Source: Leptospira sp. 96542
Lineage (GTDB): Bacteria; Spirochaetota; Leptospiria; Leptospirales; Leptospiraceae
Direction: 5' to 3'
Length of the DNA stretch: 64,000 bases
Assembly (NCBI GenBank): GCA_029310945.1
Contig: JARJFC010000009.1
Location: 45,922 to 109,921 of the forward strand
The number at the start of each line of letters is the position of its first letter. Positions within the stretch are counted from its first letter, which is position 1. Positions 1 to 8,839 of the stretch are shown here, in pieces. The notes under the pieces are model-generated. The model ran no database searches. It saw only the letters and a list, made by a program, of their open reading frames with translations, and had not been told where the DNA came from. The translations under genes and the position numbers were made by a program.

Positions 1-651
1 GAGTAAATCGGGGTTTTCATTCAATAAATTTCGCATAATATCAGAACCCGTTGTTCGAACCTTACCTCCTTGGAAAATTGCTAGATGGATTCGGTTGTCT
101 TTGGATATGGTTTTTGTAAAATCATCATCCACAACCTGTCCAATGAGGATGGTTCCCTTTCCGAAAAGTGGAGCCGCCAAACGAAACCCAAGCCCACTGT
201 GACCGTCTTCTAAACTAGCGGCTGATTGCCCATCCAAAGCCATTTGGATGATCGGTTGGTTTTTTTTATCATCCCCATAATCTTTTGGCCGATGCACACG
301 AAACAATACTTTTCCATCAGCACCACCAATTTCAAAAATTGACAATCCGTACCGAGTCATAATTTTTTGCAAATAGGGAAGTTGCGATTGTAAGACAGTA
401 CGGTTCGAAAGCCCAGTCTGCAAAAGTTGGTTGGTAACAGGATTGAAAGTAATTTCCTCCAATAAAAGCCTTAGTTTTTCTTCTTTGAACTCAAGTTCTC
501 TTTGGAAGTTTCGGGAGAGGTCTTCCGCCCTTTGTGTCTGAGGGATATTTTTTACCGATTGGAGTAAATAGGCAAAACTTGTGGTGAGCGCAATGACTAA
601 AAAAATTTGACTCACACTTAGAATTAGTAAAAATTTGTAACGGATGCTCAT
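1..651 (-). CDS. Cache-domain membrane sensor, N-terminal part (runs off left edge)
   Basis: The frame is open from an ATG at 651 down to base 1, giving the first 217 residues of a longer protein. Residues 7-30 form a hydrophobic membrane anchor. It is followed by a helical linker rich in Glu/Lys/Arg (about 35-70) and an extracytoplasmic domain. That domain contains the pattern FEIGGADGKVLFRVHRP and a later block SGLGFRLAAPLFGKGTILIG, which looks like a double-Cache (dCACHE) ligand-binding fold. Such N-termini belong to chemoreceptors, histidine kinases, adenylate cyclases or diguanylate cyclases. The output domain lies outside the window, so the type cannot be told. It is divergent from pgsB with 87 bases between the starts. 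Confidence 0.75.
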   Translation of the reverse strand, partial: MSIRYKFLLILSVSQIFLVIALTTSFAYLLQSVKNIPQTQRAEDLSRNFQRELEFKEEKLRLLLEEITFNPVTNQLLQTGLSNRTVLQSQLPYLQKIMTRYGLSIFEIGGADGKVLFRVHRPKDYGDDKKNQPIIQMALDGQSAASLEDGHSGLGFRLAAPLFGKGTILIGQVVDDDFTKTISKDNRIHLAIFQGGKVRTTGSDIMRNLLNENPDLL

Positions 652-738
652 AAAAACTTGGTTTCATCTTATAAAAGTTCGGTTACAATCAAATGACAAA
701 TCCTTGAAGGATCGATGTCTTAACCAAAACAGAATTTA

Positions 739-1932
739 ATGAAACCAAATGCATTTTTATTTTTTTGTATCATACTCGTATTGATTGTCTACTATACAAT
801 TGAATATGTCCTTCACAAACGTACAATTTCCAGTTTTACTCATAGAATTCATGTAAATGGAACAAGGGGAAAATCGAGCGTAACACGACTTATACGAGCA
901 GGTCTTAGTTCGATGGGTATCAAAGTTTTTGCAAAAACTACAGGCACAATGGCAAGAGAGATCCACCCAGATGGCACAGAATATTCAATCAGAAGGTATG
1001 GTAAACCATCTATCCTGGAACAAATCAAAATCTTAAAGAAGGCAAAATCAACTGGAGCAGGAATTGTTGTGATCGAATGTATGGCTCTCGAACCAAGATA
1101 CCAGTGGGCAAGTGAAGCATTGATTCTAAAATCAGACATTGGTGTTTTAACAAATATTAGAGAGGATCACCTGGATGTGATGGGACCTTCCCTTTTCGAT
1201 GTAGCTAAATCACTAGCAAGTTCCATACCCATTGCGGGAACAGTATTTACAGGCAAACATTTGTTTAACGACCTAATGACGTATGTCACCAAAGACAGGA
1301 ACACTAAATACTTCCCTTGGCAAACAGAGGATGAAAATACGGTGAATCAAAAGGAAATGGAAATGTTTCCTTATTGGGAACATAAAGAAAACGTTTCACT
1401 CGCATTAAAAGTTTGTATTTATTTAGGAGCGGATAGAAAAAAAGCCTTGGAAGCCATGTGGCAAAGTAAACCAGATCCTGGAGCACTGACAATCACTCCC
1501 ATTCATTTTTATGGTAATCATTTTTTATTCATCAATGCGATGGCTGCCAATGATCCCAATAGTACAAAATTTATTTGGAATGAAACAAAAACTCGATTTC
1601 AAGATTACAAACATCGAATCATTTTGTTTCATGTTAGAGAAGATCGAGCGGATCGTTCCATCCAACTTATGAAAGAAATCTCAAATTGGAAAGACTACGA
1701 TTCCATCATATTTATAGGTACGGGAACAAATATTGCTGTACAAAGCTTAAAGGAATCCACAACTAACGACGTTTCCATATTCATTTGGGAAAATTTTAGT
1801 TTGGATGAAATATTTGAATCCCTACTTTCGGTATTACCGAAACAATCCATCGTTTTTGCAATTGGCAATATAGTAGGTTTGGGAATGGATCTCACCCAAT
1901 ATTTAAAAAATCGGTCAGAACAAATTATATGA
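739..1932 (+). CDS. pgsB: Poly-gamma-glutamate synthase subunit PgsB/CapB
   Basis: Predicted amide ligase that polymerises glutamate with ATP as the first subunit of the membrane poly-gamma-glutamate (PGA) synthase. The 397-residue length is normal for the family. Residues 5-22 form an N-terminal membrane anchor. The Mur-ligase-type P-loop VNGTRGKSSVTR lies near residues 39-50, and later blocks VIECMALEPRYQW and LTNIREDHLDVMG are typical of PgsB. The ATG at 739 is preceded by a short A-rich stretch without a strong ribosome site. It overlaps pgsC by 4 bases (ATGA), so the two are probably co-translated. PGA could serve as a capsule, an osmoprotectant or a biofilm polymer; which one cannot be told from sequence. 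Confidence 0.93.
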   Translation: MKPNAFLFFCIILVLIVYYTIEYVLHKRTISSFTHRIHVNGTRGKSSVTRLIRAGLSSMGIKVFAKTTGTMAREIHPDGTEYSIRRYGKPSILEQIKILKKAKSTGAGIVVIECMALEPRYQWASEALILKSDIGVLTNIREDHLDVMGPSLFDVAKSLASSIPIAGTVFTGKHLFNDLMTYVTKDRNTKYFPWQTEDENTVNQKEMEMFPYWEHKENVSLALKVCIYLGADRKKALEAMWQSKPDPGALTITPIHFYGNHFLFINAMAANDPNSTKFIWNETKTRFQDYKHRIILFHVREDRADRSIQLMKEISNWKDYDSIIFIGTGTNIAVQSLKESTTNDVSIFIWENFSLDEIFESLLSVLPKQSIVFAIGNIVGLGMDLTQYLKNRSEQII

Positions 1933-2393
1933 ATGAAATTTTACCATTGTCCATCGGACTTAGTTTGGTTGTTAGTTTGGTTTTTTCAGAACTGTTTGGT
2001 ATTTTGGGTACTGGACTTGTGGTGCCCGGCTATATTGCTTTAAACTTTCAAAACCCAGCCAATTTACTTTTGACTTTTTTCATTGCATTTAGTAGTTTCT
2101 TATGTGTTGAAATCCTAACACTATTTTTAATGGTTTTCGGAAAAAGAAAAATCGTTTTACTACTGTTATTTGGCTATTTTTTTGGGTATCTACTCAATTA
2201 CCAAATTTTACCAAATATAGAAACACCATACTTGACTGAAGTGAGAAGTATCGGTTTTATCATTCCTGGGCTCATAGCAATTTGGTTTGAAAGGCAAGGA
2301 GTGGTCGAAACTACATCTGTACTCATACTGGCTTCTGTTTTTGTCAAAATACTACTTATCGTTATACTCGGAACAGAACTAGAAACATTATGA
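1929..2393 (+). CDS. pgsC: Poly-gamma-glutamate synthase subunit PgsC/CapC
   Basis: Integral membrane subunit of the PGA synthase, 154 residues with about four or five hydrophobic segments. It has the family features of an N-terminal GTGLVVPGYIAL stretch and a C-terminal GFIIPGLIAIWFERQGVVET block. It overlaps pgsB upstream and pgsW downstream by 4 bases each, so the three genes form one translationally coupled unit. PgsB and PgsC are known to form the minimal synthase core in Bacillus; the same role is inferred here. Confidence 0.92.
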   Translation: MNEILPLSIGLSLVVSLVFSELFGILGTGLVVPGYIALNFQNPANLLLTFFIAFSSFLCVEILTLFLMVFGKRKIVLLLLFGYFFGYLLNYQILPNIETPYLTEVRSIGFIIPGLIAIWFERQGVVETTSVLILASVFVKILLIVILGTELETL

Positions 2394-3523
2394 TCACAAA
2401 AATCTATTGGTCACCATGGAAACATCCCACCTTTGCTATGTTATTTTTAGCAATTTTTTCGCTTATTGGTCTTGGTTTTATTGAATCTTGTAAGGTCAAA
2501 AAGGAACAACCATACATCAAAAAAAAATTACATGCGGCAAAACTCGCAGAACGTGCATTTCAAATTTTAAAACCATCTCTCATAAAATACAAAAAACCTG
2601 ATTATTTGGATTTAGATCCAACAGGTTCTGGTTTTATCGGTGAATTTTTAACTCCTGTTACAAGTAACAGTGGATCGTTGTCTGCGAAACAGACTTCCAT
2701 CAATCCGAACTTTGCTGCTGTTTTTGTTCATTATTTAAAAAAAGCTAAATTAAAAGAAGGAGATACTGTTGCCATTGCCTTATCAGGTAGTTTTCCTGCA
2801 CTAAACGTTTGTTTGTTTGCAGCACTTGAAACACTTAAATTAAAAACTATCATAATTTCAAGTACATCTGCTTCTCAATTTGGAGCAAATCACCCACAAA
2901 TGCTCTGGTTGGACATGGAACGCGAGTTAAAACTATCTGGCATCTTCCATTTTAGTTCCAATTATGCGTCGCTTGGCGGAGTTCAGGACAAAGCCATTGG
3001 GATGTCAAAAGAAGGTAGGGAATTTTTATTTAGCGCGATCAAACGCAACCAAGTACAATTTTTGGAATCAGATAGTTTTGAATCAGCAATTGCAAAAAGA
3101 ACGAAAATTTTTGAAGACCTATCGCAAGATGTTCCGATCAAAGCATTTATCAATATTGGAGGTGGTACCACGATACTCGGAACAAGCCTCGGCAAACAAG
3201 TGTTTCGTAATGGTCTCATCCAAAGTTTACCAGAAGAAGGCCATATCCCCAATTCCGTAATTACTTATTTCTTAGAAAAAGAAATCCCCGTCATCAACAC
3301 CATTCAAATAGAAACTTTGGCAAGAAAATTTGGGCTGCCCCTTTCTCCGAAAGTACTCCCCAAACCTGGCGAAGGAAAGGTTTTTTTCCAAGAGGAATAC
3401 AACCCCCCACTCTATCTTTCTGTTTTTGTTTTTTTAGTATTTGGATTGTATGGTGTGACAAGACTTGGTTGGGGAGAGAATAAAAAAGACCTCCATCTCC
3501 CAAGACCACTCCACCCAAAGTAA
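2390..3523 (+). CDS. pgsW: Poly-gamma-glutamate system protein PgsW
   Basis: A 377-residue protein with an N-terminal membrane anchor (about residues 13-30) and a C-terminal one (about 340-358), and a soluble domain between them. The middle contains GDTVAIALSGSFPALNVCLFAAL and a Gly-rich FINIGGGTTILG stretch. The family (poly-gamma-glutamate system protein) is known in PGA loci that lack the Bacillus-type PgsA/CapA subunit. It starts inside the end of pgsC (ATGA overlap). Its biochemical role is not established; by position it should help secrete or anchor the polymer. Confidence 0.82.
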   Translation: MITKIYWSPWKHPTFAMLFLAIFSLIGLGFIESCKVKKEQPYIKKKLHAAKLAERAFQILKPSLIKYKKPDYLDLDPTGSGFIGEFLTPVTSNSGSLSAKQTSINPNFAAVFVHYLKKAKLKEGDTVAIALSGSFPALNVCLFAALETLKLKTIIISSTSASQFGANHPQMLWLDMERELKLSGIFHFSSNYASLGGVQDKAIGMSKEGREFLFSAIKRNQVQFLESDSFESAIAKRTKIFEDLSQDVPIKAFINIGGGTTILGTSLGKQVFRNGLIQSLPEEGHIPNSVITYFLEKEIPVINTIQIETLARKFGLPLSPKVLPKPGEGKVFFQEEYNPPLYLSVFVFLVFGLYGVTRLGWGENKKDLHLPRPLHPK

Positions 3524-3527
3524 ACCA

Positions 3528-3692
3528 ATGGCAAAACTCATCTTATTATCCCTTCTACTTTATTTTTTGTTTCGGTTCATCGGCAGGCTTCTGATTTTGC
3601 CGACTAAAATTTCCGAAAACGAATCCCAATTTCCACAAAGACAAAGGGAAAAAGATGTGAGCGAAAAAGGAAAAATTGTGAATGATGATTAG
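3528..3692 (+). CDS. 54-residue single-pass membrane protein after pgsW
   Basis: The frame extends upstream to 3465, but the ATG at 3528, four bases after the pgsW stop, is the sensible start. From there the protein is MAKLILLSLLLYFLFRFIGR plus a hydrophilic, charged tail. Residues 4-26 make one membrane helix. The tail is rich in Gln, Glu and Lys. It sits in the position occupied by the small single-pass protein PgsE/CapE in Bacillus PGA operons, but I see no sequence motif proving relation. It may equally be an unrelated small membrane protein. Confidence 0.6.
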   Translation: MAKLILLSLLLYFLFRFIGRLLILPTKISENESQFPQRQREKDVSEKGKIVNDD

Positions 3693-3737
3693 ATTTCGTT
3701 TCGCCGAAATTCGGAATTAGTCGATAATCTATTTAAG

Positions 3738-4232
3738 ATGATGGCCAGATGGTTTTTGTTTTTCCTCACTTGTTTATTTTTTCAATGTGGTGTTCCCAAA
3801 GGAGAATTTGGTTGGGCCACAACAAAAATGGAAAATATGGATGAACTCGAAAAACATATCCAAACCATCACCGATTACAAAATGATGCGGGAAGGCCTCA
3901 TCTTTTCACCCACAGATACCATCCACTATGTGTACCAATTCTCTCGTAATCCTGGAGCAGAAACGGACTTCCATATATCACTTAACAAGTATGAGCTGGA
4001 TTTCGTAGAAATTGATATAAAGAAAAAGAGGGCAGAGGTAGATAGCCTTGCCATAAGAGACGAATTTTCGCTTTTACAAACGGGTGAATATTTACTGAAA
4101 ATCGTAAATGAAGGTGATACAGTTGATGAGGTTCATTTCCAAGTATTACCAGACGAAGGATACACACAAGAGAACCTCGAACAAGAACTTGCAGGCGACC
4201 AAACAGACGAAATCATTAAATACTCTCGCTAA
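3738..4232 (+). CDS. Small lipoprotein, unknown function
   Basis: Residues 1-17 form a signal peptide ending in a lipobox-like FFQC, with Cys at about residue 17. A bulky residue before the Cys is tolerated in spirochaetal lipoproteins. The 164-residue protein has no motif I recognise. The mature part is mixed alpha/beta with an acidic C-terminus. Two ATGs in a row (3738 and 3741) could start it. It follows the pgs cluster at a 45-base distance, and its 3' end overlaps the convergent TPR gene by 17 bases. It may belong to the pgs transcript, but there is no direct evidence. Confidence 0.7.
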   Translation: MMARWFLFFLTCLFFQCGVPKGEFGWATTKMENMDELEKHIQTITDYKMMREGLIFSPTDTIHYVYQFSRNPGAETDFHISLNKYELDFVEIDIKKKRAEVDSLAIRDEFSLLQTGEYLLKIVNEGDTVDEVHFQVLPDEGYTQENLEQELAGDQTDEIIKYSR

Positions 4233-6216
4233 TTGGTGATGTTATATTACCCGTTTTCAATATCCTTCCAACTCGCTCTTTTTCCTTTAGAGCAAGCCTA
4301 ATTTCTGTTTCATTTCCTTCACCAATGATTGTATCATAATATTCCAATGCTCTGGAAAAATCTCTTTTTTCTTCTGCAATAACTCCCAAACGAAATAAAA
4401 TTTTAACGAGAGGTATTTTGTTTTTTTTTGTCTCCCAAACTCGGATCATTGCTTCCTGGTCTTCAATTTTTAAATCCATTAACCTATACTGTGAGAGAAC
4501 ATCATCAATTGTAGTTACGAGAAGGTCTTTTTTAAGATTTTGTTTTTTCTCTTTTAAGTCTTTTAATTCTTGTTCTAAACCAATTAGTTTATTATCGATT
4601 TTTTTCCACTGAGTGTAAGCCAGATTGAGTTTGTTATTTTCTGCATCGATACGTTTATTATTTTTATCTTTTTTACTCAAATAAAAGAAAGCAAAGGCTT
4701 CTAATTCAGGACTTACCGACTCATCGTTCAAACTTGGGTTCCAATCTTTACTTGTTCTTTCAAGCCAATATTCCAAAAACTTTGAACCTTTTTCTGTATC
4801 GCCTATTTGTGAAACAAAAAAGACACCAATTTCATAAGAGACCCGAGTTTTGTCTGGAGAATCTGCGGCAGATAAAAAATAACTTTCGTAGTTTTCGCCA
4901 GCGATTATTTTTCGTTTTAGGTCTGCGTTGATTGCTGCTAACCTTAAATAGGTTTTTGAAATTTTTTCCTTTTCTTCCGGAGCGGGATTTTGATTTTTTA
5001 AAAAGAGCTCTAGGCTCTTATCATAAAAATCGACAGCTCTTTCTTTTTTTCCGTCTTGCCTGTATTGTTCAGCAATGTCATTTAGAACTTGCGGATTTTC
5101 TGGCCAAATCCTATGTGCTCGTTCCAAAAGTAATTCGTAAGCAAAAAAATCAGAATTTCTTTTGTAATCAAACAAAACGTAAATTCCCTTACCAGCCGTC
5201 CCTAATTTGTTTACTATTTTTAATCTTTCTTTGTTATCATCTTCTAATTTTTTGACTACATTGGCAAAAGCATATAAATCTCTCGAATCAGTCTCTTTTC
5301 GTTTTTGTAAATAAACTTCGTATCTTGACTTTATTGAATCTTCATATTTCTTTTGGACAATCTTGTATTCATCTTCTTTCTGTTTGATGGCATTATCCCA
5401 TTGCACCTTTTCGTTAGAAAGTGATGACAACGACTTACCATCCCGTACCCACTGGCTCTCAGCTAGATGTTTATCGTCTTTAGTCTTTTTTAATAATCTC
5501 TCAGAGTTTTTCAACTCATCCCAAATTTTGGAATGTTCTTTTGCACCATTCGCATCATAACCCAAAATATCTTCTTTTTGCCATTCCCCATTCCTATATT
5601 CTTCTTCCGTTAAATCCAAAGGATGGTACCGAAATGCCGCAATATAATGCCTAAGTGCTGGTGCAAATTTTTCTTTTTCCACATACAATCGAGCAAGCCT
5701 TATATGTAATTCGTATAATAATGGTGAATCACGCACAATGTATGATTCTGAATTTTTATGTGTCTTCTCCCAAAGTAACAGTCGTATGTCGTTCTGCTCG
5801 GTTCGCGAATTATAAATATTTCCTTTTTCGCGGTCTTCCCAAATTCTTTTTTCTTCAATGAATTGACTATAGTATCGTTTGAGTAGCCCTTCTCCTTCTT
5901 TGATTTTGGTATCGATGGATTTTGGTCCAGTCTCCACTTCCACCGGTACAACCTCTCCTTCGTTTGGAATCACAGGGGCATCGGCACCTTCGGGAAGATC
6001 TGGCTTGGGTGCATCCCTAAGGGCTATCCCAGAATCCTCATCAATGGGGATTCGTTTTTCTGAATCGAGAGTTTGGATTTCTTCCACAGAAATGGTCTGG
6101 AGTGGACTCAAATACAATCCTGATAAGGGATTTCTCCTATCCTCTTCGCCTGCAGACAAATTGGCAGGGAGAGTGGTGAGCAAAATGAGAGAGCTGAGCA
6201 AACGGAATAGGTTCAA
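4216..6216 (-). CDS. Exported TPR-repeat protein, unknown function
   Basis: The frame is open up to a GTG at 6402, but the first 60 residues of that version are not signal-like. A TTG at 6216 gives a normal signal peptide (MNLFRLLSSLILLTTLPANL, then SAG), so I prefer this start (666 residues). The mature protein has a Pro/Glu-rich linker, then tetratricopeptide-like helices: FAPALRHYIAAFRYHP, a second set around ERAVDFYDKSLELF, and a C-terminal FSRALEYYDTII. Two charged coiled-coil stretches lie in between (about 300-400 and 570-610, counted from the long frame). Probably a periplasmic scaffold. The function is unknown. Confidence 0.7.
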   Translation of the reverse strand: MNLFRLLSSLILLTTLPANLSAGEEDRRNPLSGLYLSPLQTISVEEIQTLDSEKRIPIDEDSGIALRDAPKPDLPEGADAPVIPNEGEVVPVEVETGPKSIDTKIKEGEGLLKRYYSQFIEEKRIWEDREKGNIYNSRTEQNDIRLLLWEKTHKNSESYIVRDSPLLYELHIRLARLYVEKEKFAPALRHYIAAFRYHPLDLTEEEYRNGEWQKEDILGYDANGAKEHSKIWDELKNSERLLKKTKDDKHLAESQWVRDGKSLSSLSNEKVQWDNAIKQKEDEYKIVQKKYEDSIKSRYEVYLQKRKETDSRDLYAFANVVKKLEDDNKERLKIVNKLGTAGKGIYVLFDYKRNSDFFAYELLLERAHRIWPENPQVLNDIAEQYRQDGKKERAVDFYDKSLELFLKNQNPAPEEKEKISKTYLRLAAINADLKRKIIAGENYESYFLSAADSPDKTRVSYEIGVFFVSQIGDTEKGSKFLEYWLERTSKDWNPSLNDESVSPELEAFAFFYLSKKDKNNKRIDAENNKLNLAYTQWKKIDNKLIGLEQELKDLKEKKQNLKKDLLVTTIDDVLSQYRLMDLKIEDQEAMIRVWETKKNKIPLVKILFRLGVIAEEKRDFSRALEYYDTIIGEGNETEIRLALKEKERVGRILKTGNITSPISESI

Positions 6217-6472
6217 TGATAAACCAAAATGACGGGGATAGAAGTGAAAATCGAAACCTACTTTCAAAGGTAACTGACTTACCTTTGAAAGCGATGCGAA
6301 TTTCACACTGGCTTTCCTTAGGAAGTCGCTTCCCTGATTCAAACCATCACCAGTGTCCTGGTTCTTTGGGGATTTTTCCCATTCTATCCGATTCACAATC
6401 ACCCCTGGTTTCTATATCGGCGAAAAATCAAATTTGGACAACCAAAAGGTGTTGTCTGAATTGAGATTCCCC

Positions 6473-6487
6473 CTTTCACTGTGAAAG
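6473..6487. promoter_or_regulatory. Perfect 7-1-7 palindrome in a divergent intergenic region
   Basis: CTTTCAC-T-GTGAAAG is an exact inverted repeat 17 bases before the ATG at 6504, in the space between the divergent TPR gene and the nucleotidyltransferase-fold gene. It could be a repressor operator or an RNA hairpin near the ribosome site. No T-run follows it on either strand, so it is not an intrinsic terminator. Confidence 0.4.
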
Positions 6488-6503
6488 TTCCCAAGGGTCA
6501 AAT

Positions 6504-7184
6504 ATGTCCAAAAACATCGTCGAACGGTACCTAGTCCTAAAAAATAAATACCGAAATTACGACACAAAATATGCTCTGAAACGAATGCAAGCCTTCCGAC
6601 TGGCAACCCAGGAACTATCAAGTAAAGGTTATGAAGTGGCACTCGAACTTCTTGGTTCTATCAATTTTGGTATCGTTGAACCCACCTCGGATGTGGATTG
6701 TATCTTGTTATTAGAATGTGATCTTCACAAAGACCAAAGCTGCTGCCCATCACACTGTCCAAATTTAAGTTTTGTCAAAGAAGAAATTTCAAAATTTGTG
6801 ATCAAACGACTAGCGCCAGAGTCGTTTAACATAGAATATTTGGATACCATCAATCTAAAATATGTAGAAGAAAAAATCAGAACAGAACAAGTGCTTGGTG
6901 ACGAAGCACTGTATTGCCTTTTGTTTTATCGTAATATTGGAAGACCCGTCAACCGCCCACTTTTTATTCCTTATTGTGATCAACTCGAAGAAAATGTTGA
7001 TTTTGTAAAAGAAATCATCCCTTGGGCTGCGGAAGCATTGGAAGGTTACTTAAACACCAACCAACACCGAATGTCTTTCAACAAATACAACGAAAGGATC
7101 AGAGCCCGTGGTCTAGATTTACCCGAAGGATTACAACAAGAATTACAGGCTTATATGGAAGGCAAAGAAAACTTGGGTGGTTAA
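6504..7184 (+). CDS. Nucleotidyltransferase-fold protein, unknown substrate
   Basis: A 226-residue protein. It shows the polymerase-beta-type nucleotidyltransferase signature: Gly51-Ser52 followed by Asp63-x-Asp65 (LLGSINFG ... SDVDCILLL). This is the metal-binding arrangement of NT-fold enzymes. A Cys-rich insertion, CCPSHC, follows at about residues 80-85 and is unusual; it may bind a metal. No kinase, HEPN or polymerase partner domain is seen, and there is no toxin-antitoxin partner gene beside it. The substrate is unknown. Confidence 0.7.
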   Translation: MSKNIVERYLVLKNKYRNYDTKYALKRMQAFRLATQELSSKGYEVALELLGSINFGIVEPTSDVDCILLLECDLHKDQSCCPSHCPNLSFVKEEISKFVIKRLAPESFNIEYLDTINLKYVEEKIRTEQVLGDEALYCLLFYRNIGRPVNRPLFIPYCDQLEENVDFVKEIIPWAAEALEGYLNTNQHRMSFNKYNERIRARGLDLPEGLQQELQAYMEGKENLGG

Positions 7185-7215
7185 TGTGTATACCCCATAG
7201 AGATGAGCGCATACA

Positions 7216-7548
7216 TTAACCTTTATTAGTTGGGTGATCCAATCGACCATCGCCATAGTGTCTCACCACCTCCGCAATGACCACTTGGTAACCTGCATAC
7301 CACTCCGAATACTTGGATTTTGCCATTTTGTGGTCTACTTGGTTTTTCAATTCTTCCAATCCCTTCATTGTGGCAAAGTAGTAAACAACTGCCAATTCCC
7401 CTTTGTTTTCATTTGCCCAGGAATCCTTTCCAAGGTATTCAGGGTGGTTCTCCACAAATGTTTCAATCGATTGGTCTAAGGCCAAAAACTCTGCGTCTGA
7501 TTTTTTTGGTTTGAATATAAAGGTTGCGGAGATCATTTTTCCAATCAT
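7216..7548 (-). CDS. Small dimeric alpha/beta-barrel (ABM-like) protein
   Basis: A 110-residue protein starting MIGKMISATFIFKPKKSDAE. The pattern of a beta strand, a helix with ALDQSIETFVENHPEYLG, then VVYYFATMKGLEELKNQVDHKMAK and a closing VVIAEVVRHYG strand fits the antibiotic-biosynthesis-monooxygenase/ferredoxin-like superfamily. Members degrade haem, oxidise quinones or only bind small molecules, so no reaction can be assigned. It is the last gene of a minus-strand run, 65 bases after phoU-like. Confidence 0.6.
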   Translation of the reverse strand: MIGKMISATFIFKPKKSDAEFLALDQSIETFVENHPEYLGKDSWANENKGELAVVYYFATMKGLEELKNQVDHKMAKSKYSEWYAGYQVVIAEVVRHYGDGRLDHPTNKG

Positions 7549-7613
7549 TGGGAAGGTCGCTAATTTTCGATCCGTTTTTTTAACCAGCCTAACTCGGGCG
7601 AATCGACAAACTT

Positions 7614-8330
7614 TTAGGGGTATAAGGTCACTTTCGAATTTACATTTTCCAAATGGCGAATGTCTTTTCCTGTATTCAAACGGACAAGTTCTTCCGCAAC
7701 ATTAACGGCATAATCACCTAACCGTTCCAGTGCGAGAATGATTCGATACACATCGGAAAATTCTTTTTTTTCCATCGAAGGTTCGTCACGGTATCGTTTG
7801 AAGGCGAGAGTACAAAGAACGTTGAGCTCATCCTCCAATGAATTTACACTCCCCATAAATCTTTCTTTTTCTTCGACAAGGGATTCGATGGCCATACCCG
7901 CAAGCGTTGTGACCCGTGAGAGAATGAGAGTCATTGGTTCTTCATTTTTAAATAGACCTTTTCGGATTGTTTTGTATCGAAATACTTCGGCACAATTAAC
8001 AACCTGGTCTCCCATCCGTTCCATATTCCGAGTGATGCGGATGGCAGAAAGAGCAAACCTAAGTGGGTCTTTGCGCAAAACAATATCACTATCCACATCG
8101 CCCATTCCCAAAATATTCCGATTGGTAACAGCTTCTAAAATTGCATTTTGTGAAAGGTTGTCGTTTTCTTTTTCTAAATCATCGATTAAATCATCTCTTT
8201 CGACGATCTCATTCGCCAAATCATAGTTATCCGATTCCAGTGCTTCACTCAATCGAATGACTTGTTCCAAAACAAGTTCAGCCATTGAGTATAAATTTTT
8301 ACGGAGATAATAAAATTTAGAAATGATCAT
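7614..8330 (-). CDS. phoU: PhoU-like phosphate regulator
   Basis: A 238-residue all-helical protein with two PhoU three-helix repeats. The first contains [15 protein letters not shown] and [17 protein letters not shown]. Later blocks [23 protein letters not shown] and [18 protein letters not shown] are the classic PhoU metal-binding E(R/K)xGD motifs. PhoU represses the Pho regulon and gates the Pst transporter. No pst or phoRB gene is nearby, so partners must be elsewhere, or the protein serves a Na/phosphate symporter. The ATG at 8330 lies 5 bases after the cheW stop, implying co-transcription. Confidence 0.85.
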   Translation of the reverse strand: MIISKFYYLRKNLYSMAELVLEQVIRLSEALESDNYDLANEIVERDDLIDDLEKENDNLSQNAILEAVTNRNILGMGDVDSDIVLRKDPLRFALSAIRITRNMERMGDQVVNCAEVFRYKTIRKGLFKNEEPMTLILSRVTTLAGMAIESLVEEKERFMGSVNSLEDELNVLCTLAFKRYRDEPSMEKKEFSDVYRIILALERLGDYAVNVAEELVRLNTGKDIRHLENVNSKVTLYP

Positions 8331-8335
8331 TACAT

Positions 8336-8815
8336 TTAAATTGCCGTTGCCATTTCCGCAATTTCTTCTACTGTGAGGATCTTTTCGATATCAATGAGAA
8401 TGATGAATCGATTTTCTTTTTTGCCCACACCTGTGATATAACGAGAAGAAATACCTTTCACTGATGGCGGTGGCGGATCCACTTGGTTTGCAGGAAAATG
8501 CACCACGTGAGAAACCTTATCCACGATGACCCCAACCGATTTTCCTTCGATGTTGATTACAATGGCACGGTCAGCGGTTTCGTTCACATTCTTGATGTTG
8601 AGTCGTTTTGCCAAATCAATCATCCGCACCACCTTTCCTCGGATGTCCATGATACCCGCAAAATAGGATTTGGATTGGGGAACTCGTATGAGATTTGTAA
8701 TCTTTACAATTTCTTCGACAATTGTGATAGGGATAGCATACTCTTCATCACCTAAATTGAATATGATGTACTGCTCATGAATGAAGTGGTTGTTTGTTGT
8801 AGGTTCTTTGGCCAT
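8336..8815 (-). CDS. cheW: Chemotaxis coupling protein CheW
   Basis: A 159-residue CheW domain protein that links chemoreceptors to the CheA kinase. It has the typical start of the domain ([15 protein letters not shown]), the central [19 protein letters not shown], and the final [17 protein letters not shown]. The length is normal. It is followed after 5 bases by the phoU-like gene, an unusual partnership. No cheA is in the window, but a chemoreceptor is encoded at 34617. Confidence 0.93.
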   Translation of the reverse strand: MAKEPTTNNHFIHEQYIIFNLGDEEYAIPITIVEEIVKITNLIRVPQSKSYFAGIMDIRGKVVRMIDLAKRLNIKNVNETADRAIVINIEGKSVGVIVDKVSHVVHFPANQVDPPPPSVKGISSRYITGVGKKENRFIILIDIEKILTVEEIAEMATAI

Positions 8816-8839
8816 ATATTTTTCTATGGGTATTCCGTC

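Noticed and set aside
7738..8226. 162-residue open frame on plus strand
   Set aside because: It lies wholly antisense to the phoU-like gene, with Ser/Arg-rich composition typical of a shadow frame.
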